Source: Gammaproteobacteria bacterium
Lineage (GTDB): Bacteria > Pseudomonadota > Gammaproteobacteria > Steroidobacterales > Steroidobacteraceae
DNA length: 64,000 bases
Direction of reading: 5' to 3'
Assembly (NCBI GenBank): GCA_005878835.1
Contig: VBMV01000050.1
Coordinates: 28,171-92,170 of the forward strand
The notes under the pieces are model-generated. The model saw only the letters and a program-made list of their open reading frames with translations, did not search any database and was not told the origin of the DNA. Shown here in pieces: positions 57,552 through 64,000 of this stretch (its first letter is position 1; each line of letters opens with the position of its first letter). Both the position numbers and the translations under genes were made by a program.

Positions 57552-58322
57552 TCAAGCCATCAGGTCAGACCGTGGCGCGACTTCGGGCGCCGGCGGCGTT
57601 ACCGGCGGCGGCGCGGCGGGGGCCAGCGGCGTGCTCGGCGCGGCGGCGGCCTCGCCTTCGGCCGCCTGCTGCGCGAGCTCGCTCTTGTCGAACACCTCGC
57701 CCTTGAATATCCACACCTTGACGCCGATGACGCCGTAGGTGGTGTGCGCTTCCGACAGACCGTAATCGATGTCGGCGCGGAAGGTGTGTAGCGGAATGCG
57801 CCCCTCGCGATACCACTCGGTGCGGGCGATTTCCGAGCCGTTGAGGCGTCCGGAGACGCGCACCTTCACGCCCAGCGCGCCGCTGCGCATGGTGCTCATG
57901 ACCGCGCGCTTCATGGCGCGGCGGAACATCACGCGCTTCTCGATCTGCTGCGCGATGCTGTCGCCGACCAGTTGCGCATCGAGCTCGGGCTTTCTGATCT
58001 CGGCGATGTTCAGGCGCACGTCATTCATCGGCATGCCGAGGAGCGCCGCAGTCTCCTGGCGCAGCTTCTCGATGTCCTCGCCCTTCTTGCCGATGACGAT
58101 GCCGGGACGCGCGGTCTGGATGGTGATGTTGACCTTCTTGGCGGCGCGTTCGATCAGAATACGGCTCACCGAGGCCTCGGCGAGCCTGCGCTTGAGGAAC
58201 TCGCGCACCCGGAAGTCGGTATTCACGTGCACCGGGAACTGTCGCTTGCCGGCATACCAGCGCGAGGTCCAGTCGCGGGTGATCCCCAGCCGTATCCCCA
58301 ACGGATTGACCTTCTGACCCAT
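57552..58322 (-). CDS. rpsC: 30S ribosomal protein S3 with a proline-rich tail
   Basis: A 256-residue S3; usual length about 233 in gammaproteobacteria. N-terminal [20 protein letters not shown] domain with [16 protein letters not shown], and C-terminal domain to about residue 215. The last 40 residues are Ala/Pro-rich ([19 protein letters not shown]) and should be disordered near the mRNA entry channel. Confidence 0.96.
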   Translation of the reverse strand: MGQKVNPLGIRLGITRDWTSRWYAGKRQFPVHVNTDFRVREFLKRRLAEASVSRILIERAAKKVNITIQTARPGIVIGKKGEDIEKLRQETAALLGMPMNDVRLNIAEIRKPELDAQLVGDSIAQQIEKRVMFRRAMKRAVMSTMRSGALGVKVRVSGRLNGSEIARTEWYREGRIPLHTFRADIDYGLSEAHTTYGVIGVKVWIFKGEVFDKSELAQQAAEGEAAAAPSTPLAPAAPPPVTPPAPEVAPRSDLMA

Positions 58323-58325
58323 GGG

Positions 58326-58667
58326 TTAATCCTTCTTGCCGTCGCTGACGCCGACGGTGATGTGACTGTTGCGCTTGATGACGCGTGCGCCACGCCCCTT
58401 GGCGCGGGCGGCGAACCGCTTGAGCTGCGGGGCCGCGTCCACGTGGATGAGCGCCACTTTCAGCTCGTCGATGTCGGCGCCGTGATTGTGCTCGGCGTTG
58501 GCGACCGCGGACTCGAGTACCTTGCGCACCAGCCGCGCGCCCTTCTTCGGCATGTAGCGCAGCGTCGCGATCGCATTGCCGACCGGCTTGCCCCGCACCA
58601 CCTCGGCGACCAGCCGGCACTTCTGCGGGGAAATGCGCGCGTAGCGCAGCTTGGAGGTCACTTGCAT
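58326..58667 (-). CDS. rplV: 50S ribosomal protein L22
   Basis: A 113-residue L22: [33 protein letters not shown] and the loop [27 protein letters not shown] that lines the exit tunnel. Normal. Confidence 0.97.
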   Translation of the reverse strand: MQVTSKLRYARISPQKCRLVAEVVRGKPVGNAIATLRYMPKKGARLVRKVLESAVANAEHNHGADIDELKVALIHVDAAPQLKRFAARAKGRGARVIKRNSHITVGVSDGKKD

Positions 58668-58685
58668 CGTGTTTCTGCGGCCGCC

Positions 58686-58976
58686 TCAGGTGGCGGGGGC
58701 GGCAGCCTCCACCTTGCGATCCCCCGAGTGCGCCTTGAAGGTGCGCGTCGGGGCGAACTCGCCCAGCTTGTGTCCCACCATGTTCTCCGTGATCAGCACC
58801 GGAACGTGCTGGCGGCCGTTGTGCACGGCGATGGTCAGACCCACCATCTCGGGCACCACGGTGGAGCGGCGCGACCAGGTCTTGATCGGCTTGCGGTCGT
58901 TCCTCGCGGAAGCCACCTGCACCTTCCTGGCCAGGTGCAGATCAACGAACGGGCCCTTCTTCAACGAACGTGGCAT
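58686..58976 (-). CDS. rpsS: 30S ribosomal protein S19
   Basis: A 96-residue S19: [55 protein letters not shown]. Normal. Confidence 0.97.
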   Translation of the reverse strand: MPRSLKKGPFVDLHLARKVQVASARNDRKPIKTWSRRSTVVPEMVGLTIAVHNGRQHVPVLITENMVGHKLGEFAPTRTFKAHSGDRKVEAAAPAT

Positions 58977-58989
58977 GTGGCGCTCCCAA

Positions 58990-59826
<837 letters not shown>

Positions 59827-59839
59827 ATGCGGGGTCCTG

Positions 59840-60142
59840 TCAGGCCTTGGCGCGGGCTTCGTAGTCGATCGTCTGCCCGCTGACCAGGCTCACGTACGCC
59901 TTCTTCCAGTCCTGGGTGCGGCCGGCGATCTTGCCGAAGCGGCGCACCTTGCCCGGCTCGTTGACGACCTGCACGCCCGCCACCTTGACGTCGAACATGA
60001 GCTCGACCGCTTTACGGATATCGGTCTTGGTCGCATCCCGGCGCACACGGAAGGTGTACTGGTTGTGGTTCTGCATCGCGAGCGAGGTCTTCTCGGTGAC
60101 GTGCGGGGCGATCAGAATGCTCATCAGCTGCTCGCGGTTCAT
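59840..60142 (-). CDS. rplW: 50S ribosomal protein L23
   Basis: A 100-residue L23, docking site of SRP and trigger factor at the tunnel exit: [34 protein letters not shown] and [19 protein letters not shown]. Normal. Confidence 0.96.
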   Translation of the reverse strand: MNREQLMSILIAPHVTEKTSLAMQNHNQYTFRVRRDATKTDIRKAVELMFDVKVAGVQVVNEPGKVRRFGKIAGRTQDWKKAYVSLVSGQTIDYEARAKA

Positions 60143-60158
60143 ATCATGGCCCCCGGAA

Positions 60159-60764
60159 TCACTGCAGGCGCTCCTCGATCAGCTTCACCGCGCCCACCGT
60201 CATCAGCACCTTGTCGTAGGCTGCGAGCGACAACGGATTGAGCGCCGGGACCTCGATGACCTCGACGTGCGGCAGGTTGCGCGCGGCGAGGACGAGCTTC
60301 TCATCGCTCGCCTCGACCACGATCAGCACCGAGGGGAGCTCCCAGGCCTTGAGCTGCTGTGCGAGCAGCCTGGTCTTCGGCGCCGCCAGCTGGATGCCGT
60401 CGGTAACCAGGAGGCGCTCGGTGCGCGCCAGTTCCGAGAGCATCGAGCGGATCGCGCCGCGGTACATCTTGCGATTCACCTTCTGCGTGAAGTCGCGCGG
60501 CTTGGCGGCGAAGGTCTTGCCGCCGCCGACCCAGATCGGCGAGCGGTTGGAGCCGGCGCGCGCCTGCCCCGTGCCCTTCTGCGCGTAGGGCTTGCGGCCG
60601 CCGCCGCGCACTTCGGCACGCGACTTCTGTGCCTTGGTACCGGCGCGCCCCGCGGCCTGATACGCGGTGATCACCTGGTGGACCAGCGCCTCGTTGAACT
60701 TGGTCCCGAAGGCGGCTTCCGACACCTGCAGCGCGCCCGAGCCATTGACCAACTTCAGTTGCAT
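60159..60764 (-). CDS. rplD: 50S ribosomal protein L4
   Basis: A 201-residue L4: the extended loop [34 protein letters not shown] and the C-terminal [36 protein letters not shown]. In E. coli L4 represses its own S10 operon through the leader RNA; here the only long leader is ahead of rplC. Confidence 0.97.
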   Translation of the reverse strand: MQLKLVNGSGALQVSEAAFGTKFNEALVHQVITAYQAAGRAGTKAQKSRAEVRGGGRKPYAQKGTGQARAGSNRSPIWVGGGKTFAAKPRDFTQKVNRKMYRGAIRSMLSELARTERLLVTDGIQLAAPKTRLLAQQLKAWELPSVLIVVEASDEKLVLAARNLPHVEVIEVPALNPLSLAAYDKVLMTVGAVKLIEERLQ

Positions 60765-60767
60765 GGC

Positions 60768-61490
60768 TTATTTCTTTCCCGCCTTGGCCGGGTCTTTCGA
60801 CGGTGCGGCTCCCGTCTTGGTCGGCGTCACGATCTTGCGGGTCGCGCGGCGCGCCGCCTTCAGCGACGGGCGCACGATCACCTGCCCGCCCTCGGCTCCC
60901 GGTACCGCGCCGCGGATCAGGAGCAGGTTGCGCTCCAGGTCGACCTGCACCACGCGCAGGTTCTCGGTGGTGCGCCGTACGACGCCCATGTGACCGGACA
61001 TGCGCCGGCCCTTGAACACGCGGCCCGGAGTCTGGCGCTGGCCGATGGACCCGGGTGCGCGATGCGACAGCGAGTTGCCGTGCGACGCCATACCGCCGGC
61101 GAAGTTGTGACGTTTCATCGTGCCCGCGAAGCCCTTGCCGATGGTCGTGCCGGTGACATCCACCGCTTCGCCTTCCTTGAAGAGGTCGGCCTTGATCTCG
61201 GCCCCGGCTTTGAGCTCGGTCTTGTCGGCGCCGGTGAGTCGGAACTCCACCAGCGCCTTGCCCGGAGCAACATTCGCACGTGCGTAGTGGCCCGCCACGG
61301 CCTTGGAATACAGCTGCGGGCGGCGCATGCCGTAGGTGACCTGCACGGCGCGGTACCCGTCCTTGTCCTGCGCCTTGACCTGCGTGACGCGGTTTGGCAA
61401 AACCTCGATTACCGTGACCGGCACTGTCTCGCCGGCGTCGGTAAACACGCGCGTCATGCCGGCCTTGCGGCCGACGAGTCCGATAGCCAT
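60768..61490 (-). CDS. rplC: 50S ribosomal protein L3 with a basic tail
   Basis: A 240-residue L3; usual length about 210. [82 protein letters not shown] are standard. The last 30 residues are Lys/Ala/Pro-rich ([20 protein letters not shown]). Here it heads the operon: rpsJ, normally directly upstream, lies beyond an opposite-strand gene. Confidence 0.96.
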   Translation of the reverse strand: MAIGLVGRKAGMTRVFTDAGETVPVTVIEVLPNRVTQVKAQDKDGYRAVQVTYGMRRPQLYSKAVAGHYARANVAPGKALVEFRLTGADKTELKAGAEIKADLFKEGEAVDVTGTTIGKGFAGTMKRHNFAGGMASHGNSLSHRAPGSIGQRQTPGRVFKGRRMSGHMGVVRRTTENLRVVQVDLERNLLLIRGAVPGAEGGQVIVRPSLKAARRATRKIVTPTKTGAAPSKDPAKAGKK

Positions 61491-61703
61491 CTCTTCCTCT
61501 CACGGCCTCAAGCGCACCGCCGGGCGCCCGAGGCACGCTGGCGTCTGGCTAAGTCATTGACACAACAGGAGATTTCGCGCTCGAAGCCGCTGAGGCTGCG
61601 CTCATCTCGAGTGGTCTTGGAGCCCAAGCCCTGAAGGGCCGGCTCCAACCTCGCCCGACGCCGCTTACGCGACCGCCCGCGGGGAGTCCCGGGGGCCAAA
61701 AGG
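61491..61703 (-). promoter_or_regulatory. Structured 5' leader of the rplC operon
   Basis: About 213 bases between the predicted transcription start and the rplC ATG. It contains TTGGAGCC (61648-61641 read on the minus strand) pairing with GGCTCCAA (61624-61617), enclosing an inner GCCCTTCAGGGC hairpin: a long stem-loop. A second arm GCGCAGCCTCAGCGGCTTCGAGCGC lies nearer rplC. By position it could serve the L4-type feedback control known from S10 leaders; that is inference. No credible gene lies in 61491-61851. Confidence 0.55.
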
Positions 61704-61709
61704 GCGCGC

Positions 61710-61738
61710 AGTATAGGCGCGCCCGAGCCTTCAATCAA
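61710..61738 (-). promoter_or_regulatory. Strong promoter of the rplC operon
   Basis: On the minus strand: TTGATT (61738-61733), exactly 17 bases, TATACT (61715-61710). The predicted start is near 61703. This is one of the two best promoter matches in the window, suitable for a ribosomal operon separated from rpsJ. Confidence 0.7.
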
Positions 61739-61851
61739 CCTCAGGGTTGCCGGGTCAGGAAGCATACCAACCATGACGGCCACTCCCTCGCGTTACACTC
61801 ACCTGCAACCGTGACGGAAGAAGCGCGCGCAGCTCAGGGGCAGAGAATTCC

Positions 61852-63288
61852 ATGCACCGACAGGGTCCAAGGTACGCGCTGGCGCTGCTCGGTACCCTCC
61901 TGGGATCGGGCGCGCACGCCGACTTCCCGGCGGCAATGAAGGAATTCAACGCCGGCCACTACGAGGCAGCCCGTTCGGAGTTCCTGGTGCTCGCCGAGCT
62001 CGGCGACGTCGCCTCGCAGTTCAACCTCGGCACGATGGCGATGCAGGGCCAGGGCGGTCCGAAGGATCTCCCGACCGCCGTGGGTTGGCTGACGGCGGCT
62101 GCGGAGAACGGCAGCCAGCGTCTCACCCCGGAGAAACTTGCCGATATGCGTTCGAAGCTCACGGACGAGCAGCGCAGGATCGCGGATGACATTGTCAGCC
62201 GCTACGGCCGGGACGGTCTGCTCAAGAGCGTACTGCCGGTGCCGGAGTTTCGCGAACATTGCAAGGATCTCACCCCTCCGCGTGTCCTTCAGGCGCCTCC
62301 GGGGCACTACCCGTCCGACGCCCGGTACGCGCATCAGAACGGCTTCGTGATCGTGCAGCTGACCATCGGAATCGACGGTGTTGCGCGTGACCCGGAGGTT
62401 CTGATGTCAGTCCCAGGTGCTGAATTCTCGGCTGCGGCCGTCGAGCAATGGCTGCACGCCCGGTTTGAGCCCGCCGAGCAGGGCGGGCTGCCGGTCGAGG
62501 CAAAGGAAACCGTCAAGACCGCATTCAACATGGAGGGCGGAGGAGTTCTGTGGGATGTGGGAGCCCTGAAGCGCATCCGCGAGACGGCCCTCACCGGAGA
62601 CCCCGGTGCCCAGTATCAGATAGGGCTTGCCGCCACGCTCGACCCTTCGCTGGGAATTCCACGGACGCAGGCTCATGCACTGCTCGTTTCGGCCGCGCAG
62701 GGTGGACAGCGTCAGGCGCAATACTGGGCGGCGAACCGCTTCATGAGTGCCGGAAGGTGCAGCGCGGTCAGCAAGAAGCTCACCTGGTTGCGCGCAGCCG
62801 CAGCCGCGGGCGAGGGCGCGGCGCAGCTCGCTCTCGCAACTGACCTGCTGTCGGGACAGCACTCTGCCGAACAAGTGGCCGAGGCTCGCTCACTCCTCGA
62901 GCAGGCCGCACAGGCGGACAGCTTCTATGTCAGAAAGCACGTGACCGCACTGATGGCGGCCTCCCCGCTGGAGCAAATCCGCGACCCGGCCACCGCACTA
63001 GCCGTGGCGAACAAATTGAGCAAGGACCCGATCCAGTCCGACCCGCAGATGTTCGAGGCACTTGCCGCCGCCGACGCCGTCAACGGGAAATTCTCGTCAG
63101 CCGGCACCAAGCAGTGGACGGCCGTCAAACGCGCAAAGGAACTGCATTGGAATACCAGCCTGATGGAGGAGCGGCTCGAGAGCTATCGCAACTCGAAGCC
63201 CTGGGTCGGGGACCTGTTCAGTCTGCCGCCGGTTCAGGGCGGATCGTCCGGGCCGGCCGCAAAGGCCCGCCTGGGGCGCGACTTCTAA
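61852..63288 (+). CDS. Secreted TonB-C/Sel1-repeat-like protein inserted in the S10 operon
   Basis: A 478-residue protein with a signal peptide (hydrophobic 8-20, cleavage after AHA at about 23). An N-terminal Sel1/TPR-like pair ([43 protein letters not shown]) is followed by a TonB C-terminal-like beta domain (about 140-220, [28 protein letters not shown]) and further helical repeats ([43 protein letters not shown]). No TonB membrane anchor. Its TAA overlaps the convergent rpsJ stop by three bases. Probable periplasmic scaffold or binding protein; function unknown. Confidence 0.85.
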   Translation: MHRQGPRYALALLGTLLGSGAHADFPAAMKEFNAGHYEAARSEFLVLAELGDVASQFNLGTMAMQGQGGPKDLPTAVGWLTAAAENGSQRLTPEKLADMRSKLTDEQRRIADDIVSRYGRDGLLKSVLPVPEFREHCKDLTPPRVLQAPPGHYPSDARYAHQNGFVIVQLTIGIDGVARDPEVLMSVPGAEFSAAAVEQWLHARFEPAEQGGLPVEAKETVKTAFNMEGGGVLWDVGALKRIRETALTGDPGAQYQIGLAATLDPSLGIPRTQAHALLVSAAQGGQRQAQYWAANRFMSAGRCSAVSKKLTWLRAAAAAGEGAAQLALATDLLSGQHSAEQVAEARSLLEQAAQADSFYVRKHVTALMAASPLEQIRDPATALAVANKLSKDPIQSDPQMFEALAAADAVNGKFSSAGTKQWTAVKRAKELHWNTSLMEERLESYRNSKPWVGDLFSLPPVQGGSSGPAAKARLGRDF

Positions 63289-63596
63289 TTCAGCTTGATC
63301 TGCACGTCCACGCCCGCCGGAAGCTCGAGTTTCATGAGGGCGTCCACCGTCTTGTCGGTGGGGTTCATGATGTCCATGAGGCGCTTGTGTGTGCGCAGCT
63401 CGAACTGATCGCGGGCGTCCTTGTCGGCGTGCGGGGAGACGAGCACCGTGAAGCGCTCCATCTTGGTTGGCAGCGGTACCGGTCCCTTGACTGTGGCTCC
63501 GGTGCGCTTGGCGGTCTCGACGATCTCGCGCGCGGAAGAGTCGATCAGGCGATGGTCGAACGCCTTCAGGCGGATACGGATGTTCTGATTGGCCAT
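63285..63596 (-). CDS. rpsJ: 30S ribosomal protein S10
   Basis: A 103-residue S10/Nus[64 protein letters not shown] and [29 protein letters not shown]. Standard length. It follows tuf by six bases, so it belongs to the str operon transcript. The next gene on this strand is rplC, 1.8 kb away, behind a convergent gene. Confidence 0.97.
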   Translation of the reverse strand: MANQNIRIRLKAFDHRLIDSSAREIVETAKRTGATVKGPVPLPTKMERFTVLVSPHADKDARDQFELRTHKRLMDIMNPTDKTVDALMKLELPAGVDVQIKLN

Positions 63597-63602
63597 TGTG
63601 TC

Positions 63603-64000
63603 CTACTTCAGGATCTTGGTCACGACGCCTGCGCCGACGGTCTTGCCGCCCTCGCGGATCGCAAAACGCAGCCCATCCTCCATGGCGATCGGGCTGATCA
63701 GCTCGATCGTCATCTTGATGTTGTCCCCGGGCATCACCATCTCCACCCCCGCGGGCAGCTCGATCGTGCCGGTCACGTCCGTGGTGCGAAAATAAAACTG
63801 CGGCCGGTAGCCCTTGAAAAACGGCGTATGCCGCCCGCCCTCCTCCTTGGCCAGCACGTACACCTCGCACTCAAAGTGCGTGTGCGGGGTGATGCTGCCG
63901 GGCTTGGCCAGCACCTGACCGCGCTCGACTTCCTCGCGCTTGGTGCCCCGCAGCAGCACCCCCACGTTATCCCCCGCCTGCCCCTCGTCCAGGAGCTTGC
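63603..64000 (-). CDS. tuf: Elongation factor Tu, C-terminal fragment
   Basis: About 132 C-terminal codons of EF-Tu; the gene continues beyond the right edge. Domain 2/3 sequence: [69 protein letters not shown] and the conserved end [16 protein letters not shown]. Upstream of rpsJ, as in the str-S10 junction. Confidence 0.97.
   Translation of the reverse strand, partial: KLLDEGQAGDNVGVLLRGTKREEVERGQVLAKPGSITPHTHFECEVYVLAKEEGGRHTPFFKGYRPQFYFRTTDVTGTIELPAGVEMVMPGDNIKMTIELISPIAMEDGLRFAIREGGKTVGAGVVTKILK

Noticed and set aside
61557..61562. Perfect TTGACA as a -35 box for the TonB-C/Sel1 gene
   Set aside because: No -10-like hexamer at 16-18 bases downstream on the plus strand, and it lies 290 bases from the ATG inside the rplC leader.
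61508..61949. Short minus-strand ORFs of 60-90 codons in the rplC upstream region
   Set aside because: They cover the promoter and leader, have no ribosome sites and Arg/Pro/Gly-biased products; leader RNA is a better reading.

Overview
The window is a compact, GC-rich chromosomal segment of a gammaproteobacterium. Evidence for the class: zapA-6S RNA-fau order, a Coq7 ubiquinone hydroxylase, a Vfr/Clp-like CRP, the lnt-corC-ybeY-phoH-miaB and leuS-lptE-holA-nadD-rsfS-rlmH-maf-rng-yhdP-tldD blocks, and a feoAB locus with a small Cys-rich partner. The roughly 295-residue PurC, PepQ and the gene between lptE and holA remind me of the Xanthomonadales/Nevskiales/Steroidobacterales side of the class. 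That placement is inference. No prophage, insertion sequence, CRISPR array or integron was seen.

Layout. 1-8.1 kb: ygfB end, zapB-like and zapA, 6S RNA, fau, an EVE-domain gene, a 16-codon lysine-rich micro-gene with its own promoter and hairpins, rpiA, tRNA-Gln(CTG), rpsI-rplM, coq7, a CRP-family regulator with an acidic tail, rpe, purC and djlA. 8.1-17.3 kb: a BtuF-like protein, yihY, pmbA, yjgA(darP)-purE-purK, an ExeA-like ATPase fused to an FHA domain, two small unknown genes and tldD. 17.3-37.4 kb: a long minus-strand run of housekeeping genes from miaB down to tldD, covering RNA modification, envelope lipoprotein and LPS export, a Do-type protease, leucyl-tRNA synthetase, NAD synthesis and RNase G. 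37.5-47.6 kb: ssb, an ornithine-cyclodeaminase homologue, uvrA, a Fur-type feoAB locus, a GNAT, a small lipoprotein, pepQ and mscL.

47.6-64 kb: the ribosomal-protein super-operon on the minus strand, in the order tuf, rpsJ, (break), rplC to rpsQ, rplN to rpmJ with secY, rpsM, rpsK, rpsD, rpoA, rplQ, then mscL 20 bases further on. The break is unusual. A plus-strand gene for a secreted TonB-C/Sel1-like protein lies between rpsJ and rplC, and rplC has its own strong promoter and a leader of about 210 bases with a large hairpin. Several r-proteins here (S17, S11, L5, S3, L17, L3) carry long low-complexity tails, three of them encoded by visible DNA tandem repeats.

Three themes run through the window. 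First, several promoters place the -10 box so close to the start codon that the mRNA should be leaderless or nearly so (zapB-like, purC, feoA, coq7). Second, in-frame tandem repeats extend housekeeping proteins (S17, S11, L5, FeoA, AAA-FHA). Third, neighbours are very tightly packed, with many 1-4 base overlaps and several convergent 3' overlaps. I found no clear new defence or mobile system. The best candidates for something undescribed are the lysine-rich micro-gene, the re-wired S10 operon, and the conserved-looking HExxH protein between lptE and holA.
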